A DNA stretch of 11,297 nucleotides from Bacillota bacterium. GTDB taxonomy: Bacteria > Bacillota > Clostridia > Christensenellales > Aristaeellaceae. The notes under the pieces were generated by a model. That model did not search any database and had not been told where the DNA came from. It saw only the letters and a list, made by a program, of their open reading frames with translations. The stretch is taken from assembly GCA_023404715.1 (NCBI GenBank), contig JAEYAR010000039.1:1-11297 (forward strand). The letters are read 5' to 3'. Made by a program: the position numbers and the translations under genes. Shown piece by piece: positions 1 through 5,607 of the stretch; position 1 is the first letter of the stretch; each line of letters opens with the position of its first letter.

Positions 1-21
1 TCTCATACCACACCCCACCAA

Positions 22-34
22 TCCACTTTGTGGA
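22..34. promoter_or_regulatory. Operator copy O5, perfect palindrome
   Basis: The sequence is TCCACTTTGTGGA, a perfect inverted repeat of TCCAC/GTGGA around a TTT centre. It is the best copy of a motif that recurs at 221-233, 269-281, 300-312 and 332-344. On the minus strand it lies exactly 7 nt downstream of a -10-like TATTAT (47 to 42), the same spacing as copy O1 behind its own -10 box. I infer that it is a binding site for the S24-type repressor encoded at 355-999 and controls a leftward gene beyond the left edge. Confidence 0.55.
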
Positions 35-149
35 CTCATCCATAATAAAAATGGGCTTCCCTCTATATGTAGCACTGCTTTTTGTTTATTCTTTTCTTGA
101 TCAAGTAAAACCCCACTTCTTTCTCGCCCCTTTTACATACCACATATTG

Positions 150-242
150 CTATAACGCCATAATCACAGTCCCGCGTTCATCCATTTTGAGCTTGCCGTC
201 AGGCTCGATCCCCTCCGCCGTCCACTTTGTGTACGCCCTCAT
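150..242 (-). CDS. Possible small leftward ORF, 30 aa, doubtful
   Basis: On the minus strand an ATG at 242 opens a 30-codon frame ending in TAG at 150-152 (MRAYTKWTAEG... to ...GTVIMAL). Its codons are GC-rich at third positions, as in the real genes here, which is why it is listed. Against it, there is no Shine-Dalgarno site, and the ATG sits inside the -10 box of the leftward promoter described at 241-269, so a transcript from that promoter would begin downstream of the start codon. Copy O1 of the operator falls in codons 4-8. I do not recognise the peptide. It could be a gene remnant or chance. Confidence 0.15.
   Translation of the reverse strand: MRAYTKWTAEGIEPDGKLKMDERGTVIMAL
221..233. 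promoter_or_regulatory. Operator copy O1
   Basis: TCCACTTTGTGTA matches the consensus TCCACTTTGTGGA at 12 of 13 positions. It lies 7 nt downstream of the leftward -10 box (246 to 241), at the expected transcription start, where a bound repressor would block initiation. Its binding partner, the repressor encoded at 355-999, is inferred from proximity. Confidence 0.55.
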
Positions 243-269
243 GATAGCACAAACATTCTTTCGCGTCAA
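241..269 (-). promoter_or_regulatory. Leftward promoter
   Basis: On the minus strand a -35 TTGACG (269 to 264) and a -10 TATCAT (246 to 241) are separated by 17 nt. A TGC precedes the -10, giving an extended -10. Both hexamers match the sigma-A consensus at 5 of 6 positions. Operator O2 (269-281) abuts the -35 and O1 (221-233) covers the start site, so the promoter should be repressible. The transcript runs left through a region with no convincing gene, so its target is probably beyond the left edge or is a short RNA. Confidence 0.6.
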
Positions 270-281
270 CTACTTTGTGGA
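269..281. promoter_or_regulatory. Operator copy O2
   Basis: ACTACTTTGTGGA keeps the right half-site GTGGA and the TTT centre perfectly, while the left half is degenerate (2 mismatches). It touches the -35 of the leftward promoter. Its centre (275) is 31 bp from O3 (306), which is 32 bp from O4 (338), about three helical turns each, so the three sites face the same side of the DNA. Confidence 0.5.
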
Positions 282-299
282 CATTTTTTCGTGTTCGTA

Positions 300-312
300 T
301 TGATTTTGTGGA
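300..312. promoter_or_regulatory. Operator copy O3 over the -35 of the repressor gene
   Basis: TTGATTTTGTGGA has an intact TTT centre and right half-site GTGGA, with a left half sacrificed to the -35 hexamer TTGATT that it contains (300-305). Binding here would exclude RNA polymerase, which suggests autorepression. Confidence 0.5.
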
Positions 313-328
313 CGACATCCTGTATAAT
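300..328 (+). promoter_or_regulatory. Promoter of the S24-type repressor gene
   Basis: A -35 TTGATT (300-305) and a perfect -10 TATAAT (323-328) are separated by 17 nt. The expected start is near 335, which places the upstream ATG at 331 outside the transcript and supports translation from 355. O3 covers the -35 and O4 covers the start site. Confidence 0.8.
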
Positions 329-331
329 GAA

Positions 332-344
332 TGCACTTAGTGGA
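332..344. promoter_or_regulatory. Operator copy O4 at the start site and RBS of the repressor gene
   Basis: TGCACTTAGTGGA matches the consensus at 11 of 13 positions and keeps both arms nearly intact. It covers the expected transcription start and runs into the Shine-Dalgarno GGAGG (342-346). Confidence 0.45.
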
Positions 345-354
345 GGTGACGCCC

Positions 355-999
355 ATGGATGGAAGGAAAATTACTGATTTTGTACATCGTTTTTGTGAGC
401 TTCTCGCGTCAAGTCCCCTTTCGGATACGGAAATTGCGCTGCAGCTCGGCGTGTCAAAGCAAACTGTAAGCGCTTGGAAGACGGGCTCCCGCTCCCCCAA
501 AATGCCCACGATTATGCACATAGCCTCTATGTTCGGCGTCTCCGAGTCATGGCTGATGGGGTATGCGGTTGAGCGCGATGAGCTCGACGTCCCGCCCGGC
601 TTTGAGCGTATGCCCAAGATGCAGCGCTTGCCCGTCGTCGGCACCATCGCCTGCGGCACGCCTATTCTCGCCGAAGAAAACATCGATGAATATCTCTCCG
701 TGCCCGAGGGGGTCCGGGCCGACTTTATCCTGCGGTGCAAGGGAGATTCCATGATCGATGCGCGCATCTACGATGGCGACGTCGTCTTCATCCGCCAGCA
801 GCCGGAGGTCGAGCATGGCGAGATCGCCGCCGTCATGGTGGATGGCGAGGCAACGCTCAAGCGCGTCATGAAATATCCGGGTAAAATCGTCCTCATGCCC
901 GCGAATCCCAAGTACGAACCCATGATTTACGCCGGGGAAGAGATGGGCAATCTCCACATCGTGGGCAAGGCGGTCGCGTTTCTCAGCGCGCTTCCATGA
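355..999 (+). CDS. XRE-family HTH / S24 peptidase repressor (LexA/CI-like)
   Basis: This 214-aa protein is a self-cleaving transcriptional repressor. Residues about 5-70 form an XRE/CI-type helix-turn-helix (ALQLGVSKQTVSAWKTG, residues 28-44). Residues about 92-210 are a LexA/UmuD-type S24 peptidase domain. The predicted cleavage bond is Cys100-Gly101, as in UmuD rather than the Ala-Gly of LexA. The catalytic pair is Ser132 (KGDSM) and Lys169 (TLKRV), 37 residues apart, the same spacing as Ser119/Lys156 in E. coli LexA. The start at 355 is chosen because GGAGG (342-346) lies 8 nt upstream and the alternative ATG at 331 precedes the expected transcription start. In this family activated RecA normally triggers cleavage and derepression. 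Operator copies over its own promoter point to autorepression. No phage genes are visible here, so a host damage or stress regulator is as likely as a prophage remnant. Confidence 0.92.
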   Translation: MDGRKITDFVHRFCELLASSPLSDTEIALQLGVSKQTVSAWKTGSRSPKMPTIMHIASMFGVSESWLMGYAVERDELDVPPGFERMPKMQRLPVVGTIACGTPILAEENIDEYLSVPEGVRADFILRCKGDSMIDARIYDGDVVFIRQQPEVEHGEIAAVMVDGEATLKRVMKYPGKIVLMPANPKYEPMIYAGEEMGNLHIVGKAVAFLSALP

Positions 1000-1262
1000 T
1001 GGGGCGCGCCACAACGCGTTGCGTACCGTCTATAGTGGGGCTATGCCAGGGGTGGCCTGTGGCCCAATGTCATGAATCTAACGCGGATTATACCGGCGCA
1101 CATGTAGGGCGACCTGGGGTCGCCCGCCGCCTATCACACCCTGCTTGAAACGTAGACCGCCCCACCCCGTCCATTCCTTATCGCCCATTCCGTCGCCAAC
1201 GGTCGCTTGCGCGCTCGATGGGGGCCCGCGCACATCACATTTTCACACATCCAAAACGGTGA
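1000..1262. other. Intergenic stretch without a gene
   Basis: These 263 bases separate the repressor gene from the tRNA promoter. They hold a 10-bp palindrome CAACGCGTTG (1012-1021) and a GC-rich hairpin (1107-1125, listed separately). A TATAAT on the minus strand (1092 to 1087) has no -35 partner. No frame here has a start with a ribosome binding site, and there is no clear terminator for the repressor gene. Confidence 0.6.
1107..1125. repeat. GC-rich intergenic hairpin, possible dispersed repeat
   Basis: GGGCGACC (1107-1114) and GGTCGCCC (1118-1125) form a perfect 8-bp stem around a TGG loop. There is no U-run after it, so it is not a classic terminator. Its look, a GTAGGG-led inverted repeat in noncoding DNA, resembles short repeats scattered between genes in clostridial genomes. 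Only one copy is seen in this window, so repeat status is inference. Confidence 0.35.
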
Positions 1263-1291
1263 TTGAATTTTTTCCGAAAAAGTGCTATAAT
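1263..1291 (+). promoter_or_regulatory. Promoter of the tRNA-Leu gene
   Basis: A -35 TTGAAT (1263-1268), 17-nt spacer, TGC extension and perfect -10 TATAAT (1286-1291) make this one of the best promoters in the window. Transcription should start near 1298, about 10 nt before the mature tRNA. Confidence 0.85.
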
Positions 1292-1307
1292 GGCCGTGTA
1301 ATCTCGT

Positions 1308-1393
1308 GCCGAAGTGGTGGAATGGCAGACACCAGGGACTTAAAATCCCTTGCCCTTCGGGGCGTGTGCGTTCGAGTCGCATCTTCGGCACCA
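1308..1393 (+). tRNA. tRNA-Leu (anticodon UAA)
   Basis: The 86-nt gene folds as a class II tRNA. The acceptor stem pairs GCCGAAG (1308-1314) with CTTCGGC (1383-1389), followed by discriminator A1390 and an encoded CCA (1391-1393). The anticodon stem AGGGA/TCCCT (1334-1338/1346-1350) encloses the loop CTTAAAA with anticodon TAA at 1341-1343. A long variable arm follows (about 1351-1365), as expected for leucine. The T arm carries TTCGAGT (1371-1377) between GTGCG and CGCAT. It reads UUA codons and, by wobble, UUG. Confidence 0.97.
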
Positions 1394-1430
1394 AAAACAT
1401 CCGCCGGCTTCCAGCCGGCGGATGTTTTGT
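1394..1430 (+). terminator. Rho-independent terminator after tRNA-Leu
   Basis: A perfect 15-bp stem pairs 1394-1408 with 1414-1428 around the loop TTCCA. The core is CATCCGCCGGC/GCCGGCGGATG, flanked by AAAA on the left and TTTT on the right. It starts immediately after the encoded CCA. The A- and T-tracts would let it work on either strand. Confidence 0.92.
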
Positions 1431-1507
1431 TCTCGAAATATCGGGCGCGGTTCGAACGGGCAATTTACCGCTGTTTCATTTATAATATCGTCATGGAGGT
1501 GAGGCCA

Positions 1508-2356
1508 ATGGATATGCTGAAGCATTTGAACGACGCTGTCGCGTACATCGAGGCTCATTTGAATGAGGATATCTGCATGGATGCCCTGGCGCGCATCGCT
1601 TGCGTCTCGGCGGATGGTTTTTCCCGCTATTTTAGCTATATGACGGGCATGACGATCCACGAATACATCCGTCGCAGGCGGCTCACGCTGGCAGCCTATG
1701 ATTTGCGCCAAAGCGGCGCCAAGGTTTTAGACGTGGCCCTAAAGGCCGGCTATAACAGCGCCGATGCCTTTACGAAGGCTTTTGTCAGGCAGCATGGGAT
1801 TTCGCCAAAGGAGGCCCGCAATCCCGCCTGTCCGCTCAAAGCGTATCCCCCGGTCTCATTCCATATCATCATCAAAGGGGCGAAAGAAATGGATTATAGG
1901 CTCATCGAAACAGACGCGATCGAGGTGTACGGCGTTTCCAGGCAGCTCTCCGCGTCCGAAAGGTTTGAGGCGCGAAACACCATGTGGGATGAAAAGAAAG
2001 ATTATCTGCCGCTCAACGTCTCCGCCGAATGGGAAGGCGTCTGGTATGGGATCTGGGATGCTGGAAAATACGCCATCGCCAGGGAAAAGGCCGATGCGAC
2101 CGGAGAAAACCTGGAGGCCTCCGTCATCCCGGCAGGCCTGTACGCCGCGTTTCGGACGGAGCGCGGCGGGCGTGCGGAGGAGGAGCTTCGCAAATTGCAC
2201 GACCTGATCTTCGATTCGTGGCTGCCCGATTCCGGCTATGAACAAGCCGCCGATTATGAGGTAGAGGTCTATCACCTCTTTTCCGATCGCGAGGTGCGGC
2301 GCAAAAATAGGTACTACGAGATATGGATTCCCGTAAGGCGTCTGCAGGCATTGTAA
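1508..2356 (+). CDS. AraC-family regulator with GyrI-like effector domain
   Basis: This 282-aa protein has an N-terminal AraC/XylS DNA-binding domain with two helix-turn-helix units (about residues 22-43 and 72-95; GISPKEAR at 97-104 ends it). The C-terminal GyrI/Rob-like ligand-binding domain spans about 128-278, with the family's IPAGLYAAF strand (207-215) and a terminal YYEIWIPV strand (269-276). Known members of this architecture bind hydrophobic or cationic drugs and activate nearby efflux or detoxification genes. GGAGG at 1495-1499 sits 8 nt before ATG 1508, so the in-frame ATG at 1493 is not used. A -10 TATAAT at 1481-1486 gives a start near 1493 and a very short leader; no good -35 is present, as is common for activator-dependent or autoregulated promoters. 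The gene is 68 nt upstream of the ABC exporter genes with no obvious promoter or terminator between, so it probably belongs to their operon and controls it. Confidence 0.93.
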   Translation: MDMLKHLNDAVAYIEAHLNEDICMDALARIACVSADGFSRYFSYMTGMTIHEYIRRRRLTLAAYDLRQSGAKVLDVALKAGYNSADAFTKAFVRQHGISPKEARNPACPLKAYPPVSFHIIIKGAKEMDYRLIETDAIEVYGVSRQLSASERFEARNTMWDEKKDYLPLNVSAEWEGVWYGIWDAGKYAIAREKADATGENLEASVIPAGLYAAFRTERGGRAEEELRKLHDLIFDSWLPDSGYEQAADYEVEVYHLFSDREVRRKNRYYEIWIPVRRLQAL

Positions 2357-2424
2357 ACGCGCATCGCGGGCGCAGTCTCCTCCCGAATCCACGCGTATCC
2401 GCAAGAGTAAAGGAACGATGAAGC

Positions 2425-3411
2425 ATGATCACAGTGCGGGAGCTGACAAAAATCTACCGTATCGTCAAGCCGCCGGAGGGTCGGTTCGGGACGCTACGGT
2501 CCTTGATGCGCCCGCAATACGAAGAGCGGCGCGCGGTAGACCATATTGATTTTTCCATTTCCGACAGAGAGATCGTAGGCTACATCGGTCAAAACGGCGC
2601 GGGCAAGTCCACCACCATCAAAATGCTGTCGGGGATTCTGGTGCCCACCAGCGGCAGCGTGGAGGTCAACGGCTTAACACCCCATAGGGATCGCAACGCG
2701 CATCTGCGCGGCATCGGCGTAGTGTTCGGGCAAAAAACCTCCATGTGGTGGGATGTGCCCGTCATCGATAGCCTGCGCGTCCTGAAGGAGATGTACCGGG
2801 TAGACGATCGGCGTTTTAAGCGAAATTTGGCGATGTTTGCCGATCTGCTCGATTTGGGCCCTTTCCTCAACCAGCCAGTCCGCCAGCTGAGTCTGGGGCA
2901 GCGCGTACGGGCCGATCTGGCCGCCGCCTTGATGCACGATCCTCAAACCCTCTTTCTGGACGAACCTACGCTCGGCTTGGATGTGATCGCCAAGGAGAGC
3001 CTGCGTGCGTTCATCCGGCAGGTCAATCGCGAGCGGGGCGTAACGGTGCTCCTCACCACCCACGACGTGGTGGATATGGAAAAGCTTGTGAACCGTGTAG
3101 TGGTCATCCACTCCGGCTCGATCCTATACGACGGTCCTATACAGGGCCTGCGCGAGCGCTATGGACGGCAGCGGCGGATGGAGATCCGGTTTGACGGTGC
3201 GTGTCCTGCCCTCACTCTGCCGGGTGTTCATACGGAAAAGCTGGACCCTGTCCGGTTAGCCTTTACATTCGATCAACAACAAATCACCGTCGATGAGGTG
3301 CTCTCCCGTATCCGTGACAGCGGCGAACCCATCCGGGATATCCTCATACGCGACGCGGATATCGAGCAGATCGTGCGCGATATTTACCAGGAGGGCGGGC
3401 GGACGGCATGA
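2425..3411 (+). CDS. ABC exporter ATP-binding subunit (COG4586-like)
   Basis: This 328-aa cytoplasmic ATPase drives the two membrane subunits that follow. It shows Walker A GQNGAGKST (55-63), Q-loop Gln103 in VVFGQKTSMWWD, the signature LSLGQR (155-160, G-to-Q variant usual in this family), Walker B TLFLDE (175-180), D-loop GLD (184-186) and switch His213 (TTHD). A C-terminal extension of about 80 residues beyond the nucleotide-binding core is typical of NatA/COG4586 proteins. A weak AAGGA site (2410-2414) precedes ATG 2425. The stop overlaps the next start in ATGA (3408-3411), indicating translational coupling. A characterised cyanobacterial transporter of this subunit type exports viologens; the substrate here is not known. 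Confidence 0.93.
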   Translation: MITVRELTKIYRIVKPPEGRFGTLRSLMRPQYEERRAVDHIDFSISDREIVGYIGQNGAGKSTTIKMLSGILVPTSGSVEVNGLTPHRDRNAHLRGIGVVFGQKTSMWWDVPVIDSLRVLKEMYRVDDRRFKRNLAMFADLLDLGPFLNQPVRQLSLGQRVRADLAAALMHDPQTLFLDEPTLGLDVIAKESLRAFIRQVNRERGVTVLLTTHDVVDMEKLVNRVVVIHSGSILYDGPIQGLRERYGRQRRMEIRFDGACPALTLPGVHTEKLDPVRLAFTFDQQQITVDEVLSRIRDSGEPIRDILIRDADIEQIVRDIYQEGGRTA

Positions 3412-4214
3412 GGTGTTTTGTCGCTTTTTTAAAGATAGAGCTGCGCTCCATCGGCCTGTACCGGGCGGACTTTTTGCTGAAGCTGTTATACGGCCTGATC
3501 GCCATGTACGGCGTTCGCTGCCTGTGGGGGACCCTGTACGCGCAAAATCCGGCCATGGTGGGGCGTCCCCTGCCCTCCATGATCACTTACGCCATGCTGG
3601 CGGCGGCTTTGGATATCATCTTTTATCCCCCAGCCCTATCCACCGTGCCGCAAAATTACATCGCCCAGCAGGTACGTGTGGGCCGTATCGATACAGACCT
3701 GCTGCGCCCCATGGGCCTGCAACGTCAGCTTTTCTCCCGCAATGCTGCCAACGCTGTCTTTGGCGCGCTGTGCCTGGTGCTGCCCGCCTGGTTTATAGCC
3801 GTGCTGCTCTTGGGGATGCAGCTGCCCCCCTCCATCACGAGCGGCGTCTGTTTCCTGTTCAGCGGCGCGCTGGGCTTTGTCATCCTGTTTTCGCTCAATT
3901 TCCTGCTGGGCATGTTGTGCTTTGTGACCGTGAACATCCGGCAGATCACCATGACCTACAGCGGCATCCTCACCCTCCTGTCGGGCAAGCTCATCCCAAA
4001 TTGGATGTATCCCGGCTGGATGCAGGCCGTCATCAGCGTGCTGCCTTTCCGATGCATATTTGAAATACCGCTGAACATCTACACCGGCGCGGTGACTTCT
4101 TTGGGCGCGCTGCAGGGTCTGCTGCTGCAATGTGCCTGGGCCGCCTCGCTGCTGGTTTTGGGGCGGCTGATGTGGGGCTGCGTCCATAGACATTTGGCCG
4201 TTCAAGGAGGCTGA
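3408..4214 (+). CDS. ABC-2-type exporter permease 1 (ABC2_membrane_6-like)
   Basis: This 268-aa membrane protein has about six hydrophobic segments and no periplasmic-binding or ATPase domain. It begins with a short amphipathic stretch ending in YRADF (18-22), and it carries VGRIDTDLLRP (91-101) between the second and third membrane segments. Permease 2 has the same YRADF and a matching GSFDVYLLRP, showing that the two are divergent relatives that form a heterodimer. The gene begins inside the ATPase stop codon (ATGA). The TGA at 4212-4214 lies 3 nt before the next start. Confidence 0.88.
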   Translation: MRCFVAFLKIELRSIGLYRADFLLKLLYGLIAMYGVRCLWGTLYAQNPAMVGRPLPSMITYAMLAAALDIIFYPPALSTVPQNYIAQQVRVGRIDTDLLRPMGLQRQLFSRNAANAVFGALCLVLPAWFIAVLLLGMQLPPSITSGVCFLFSGALGFVILFSLNFLLGMLCFVTVNIRQITMTYSGILTLLSGKLIPNWMYPGWMQAVISVLPFRCIFEIPLNIYTGAVTSLGALQGLLLQCAWAASLLVLGRLMWGCVHRHLAVQGG

Positions 4215-4217
4215 ACG

Positions 4218-5021
4218 ATGCGTGAAGTGAGATTCCATATCAAGATTTACTTTTTGCTTTTGCAAATGACTTTTCGGAGCATTTTGCAGTATCGGGCGGA
4301 TTTCTGGATGAGCCTGCTTAGCGTCGCGCTTTTAAACGGCGCGAACATCGTGCAGCTTTCGGTGGTCACCTGGCGGTTCGACGCCCTGGGCAGCTGGGGC
4401 GTCGGCGATCTGCTGGTGCTGTACGGCATGTTCATGATTTCCTGGAGCTTCTTTTCCATCTTCTTTCGCCGTCTGGCAAAAATTGAAGAAGATATCGTCT
4501 CCGGCTCCTTTGACGTATACCTGCTGCGGCCGGTGAGCCCTTTTTTACAGCTGGTAGGCGGCGAAATCAACTATACCGGCCTTTGCGATACCCTCATAGG
4601 CGCAACGCTAGTGGCCTCCGGCCTCTCCCTGTCGGGTGTCCGCTGGGGGCCGTGGCACTTGCTTTCATTTGCGTTGTTCATCCTGTCCGGCGGAACCGTC
4701 GGGGTGTGCATCCGTTTCCTCATCTCCTGCGTGACCTTCTGGACCACCAAGGCCGCCGCGCTCGCCTCGGTCTTCACGCAGATCTATCTGCTCACGCAGA
4801 AGTATCCCGTCACGATCTTCGGCCGCGCGTTTCGATTGCTGGCCACCGGCGTCGTGCCCGTAGCTTTCATGAACTTTTACCCTGCCACCCTGCTCATGGG
4901 CAAGCCAGACGCGCCGTCATGGCTGTGCATGCTCTCTCCCGTGGTGGCGCTCGCCTTAGCGGGCTTGTCCGCCCTTGTCTGGCGTACCGGCCTTCGCCGC
5001 TATAGCGGCAGCGGCGGATGA
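4218..5021 (+). CDS. ABC-2-type exporter permease 2 (ABC2_membrane_6-like)
   Basis: This 267-aa protein has about six membrane-spanning segments and is the second half of the transmembrane channel. It shares with permease 1 the N-terminal YRADF (25-29) and the loop GSFDVYLLRP (96-105), which probably contacts the ATPase. AAGGAGG (4204-4210) lies 7 nt before ATG 4218. Its last 22 bases overlap the 3' end of the opposing HxlR gene, and no terminator for this operon is visible in the overlap other than the palindrome at 4996-5009. Confidence 0.88.
   Translation: MREVRFHIKIYFLLLQMTFRSILQYRADFWMSLLSVALLNGANIVQLSVVTWRFDALGSWGVGDLLVLYGMFMISWSFFSIFFRRLAKIEEDIVSGSFDVYLLRPVSPFLQLVGGEINYTGLCDTLIGATLVASGLSLSGVRWGPWHLLSFALFILSGGTVGVCIRFLISCVTFWTTKAAALASVFTQIYLLTQKYPVTIFGRAFRLLATGVVPVAFMNFYPATLLMGKPDAPSWLCMLSPVVALALAGLSALVWRTGLRRYSGSGG
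4996..5009. repeat. Perfect palindrome in the convergent 3' ends
   Basis: GCCGCTATAGCGGC is a perfect 14-bp palindrome (5-bp GC-rich arms around TATA). It falls within the final codons of permease 2 and across the stop codon of the opposing HxlR gene. It can form a short hairpin in both transcripts but lacks a U-run, so a terminator role is uncertain. Confidence 0.4.
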
Positions 5022-5380
5022 GCCCTCGCGTCGCGGGTAGTTCGTTCGTTGGACCGGCCAACCGTATCCTTATAGTGCACGCCCCACGTCTCCAACGCGT
5101 CGATAATGGGGCGTATCGATTCGCCCAATTCGCTGAGCGCGTATTCTACGCGCAGCGGCGCCTCCGGATAAACGGTGCGGGTAATGATGCCGTCTCTTTC
5201 CATCGCACGCAGGTTATCCGTTAATACCTTCTGGCTGATGCCGGGTATGCTTTTTAGCAGCTCGTTGAATCGCCACGGGCGCGTAAATAGGTTACGCAAA
5301 ATGAGCAGCTTCCACTTGTTTCCGATCAACTGCACGGCTGTGGCCACCGGACACTCGGGCAGTTCCGCTTTCGTCAGCAA
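5000..5380 (-). CDS. HxlR-family winged-helix regulator, probable TTG start
   Basis: This is a 126-aa HxlR/DUF24 regulator. Its hallmarks are the N-terminal ELPECPVATAVQLIGNKW (6-23), the recognition-helix region ISQKVLTDNLRAMERDGII (48-66) and the wing PLRVEYALSELG (75-86). Cys10 matches the single redox-sensing cysteine of YodB-type members, which react with quinones and electrophiles. The start is chosen as TTG at 5380 to 5378 because GGGAGGG (5393 to 5387) lies 6 nt upstream and family members start close to the ECP motif. An ATG at 5443 in the same frame falls inside the -10 box and cannot be the start, and the ATG at 5395 has no ribosome binding site. It is divergent from a nitroreductase, the standard arrangement for a repressor of that gene. 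Its C-terminal tail (about 108-126) overlaps permease 2 and may be dispensable. Confidence 0.87.
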   Translation of the reverse strand: MLTKAELPECPVATAVQLIGNKWKLLILRNLFTRPWRFNELLKSIPGISQKVLTDNLRAMERDGIITRTVYPEAPLRVEYALSELGESIRPIIDALETWGVHYKDTVGRSNERTTRDARAHPPLPL

Positions 5381-5441
5381 CAGAATCCCTCCCATTACAT
5401 TCGTTACGGCATATCCGCTCCATATGCACTGATTTCTTTTC

Positions 5442-5452
5442 ATTATATACCA
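5442..5452 (-). promoter_or_regulatory. Probable promoter of the HxlR gene
   Basis: On the minus strand TGGTATATAAT contains an overlapping extended -10 (TGG-TATATA) and a perfect TATAAT (5447 to 5442). No -35 lies at the right distance: the TTGACA at 5459 to 5454 is only 6 nt away. The expected start near 5435 gives a leader of about 55 nt before TTG 5380. Confidence 0.5.
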
Positions 5453-5510
5453 TTGTCAAAATATCGCTGCAGAACATACCGCCTCATTTTCCGCCTCTTT
5501 AATCGGCATA

Positions 5511-5531
5511 TGCTTACAAAAAGGTGCGTAC
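5511..5531. promoter_or_regulatory. Candidate HxlR operator (direct repeat)
   Basis: TGCTTAC (5511-5517) and TGCGTAC (5525-5531) are near-identical direct repeats 14 bp apart, separated by AAAAAGG. They directly abut the -35 (5532-5537) of the nitroreductase promoter. Location and repetition suggest the binding site of the divergent HxlR regulator; the assignment is inference. Confidence 0.4.
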
Positions 5532-5560
5532 TTCTCAAGATGACGATCTATTGCTATACT
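5532..5560 (+). promoter_or_regulatory. Promoter of the nitroreductase gene
   Basis: A -10 TATACT (5555-5560) with a TGC extension is preceded at 17 nt by TTCTCA (5532-5537), a weak -35 (4 of 6). This gives a start near 5567 and a leader of about 40 nt. Confidence 0.6.
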
Positions 5561-5607
5561 GATAATCGTTGCAAACCCGCAAACGTTGCTTACAAGGAGG
5601 CATCCTC

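Noticed and set aside
1..43. Leftward frame starting at ATG 43 and running off the left edge (14 codons, begins MDESTKW)
   Set aside because: The nearest purine-rich site (GAGGG, 63 to 59) is about 15 nt away, the ATG overlaps a -10-like TATTAT, and too little of the frame is in the window to recognise a protein.
331..354. Eight-residue N-terminal extension of the S24 repressor from ATG 331
   Set aside because: The promoter at 300-328 places the transcript start near 335, after this ATG, and the ribosome binding site fits ATG 355.
1308..1430. tRNA-Leu as an integration site of a mobile element
   Set aside because: No integrase or recombinase is present and I saw no second copy of the tRNA 3' end in the window.
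1145..1507. Long N-terminal extension of the AraC gene in the same frame
   Set aside because: It runs through the tRNA-Leu gene and its terminator. ATG 1508 has an ideal ribosome binding site and the AraC domain starts there.
5454..5459. TTGACA on the minus strand as the -35 of the HxlR promoter
   Set aside because: It is only 6 nt from the TATAAT at 5447 to 5442, and no -10 lies 16-18 nt downstream of it.
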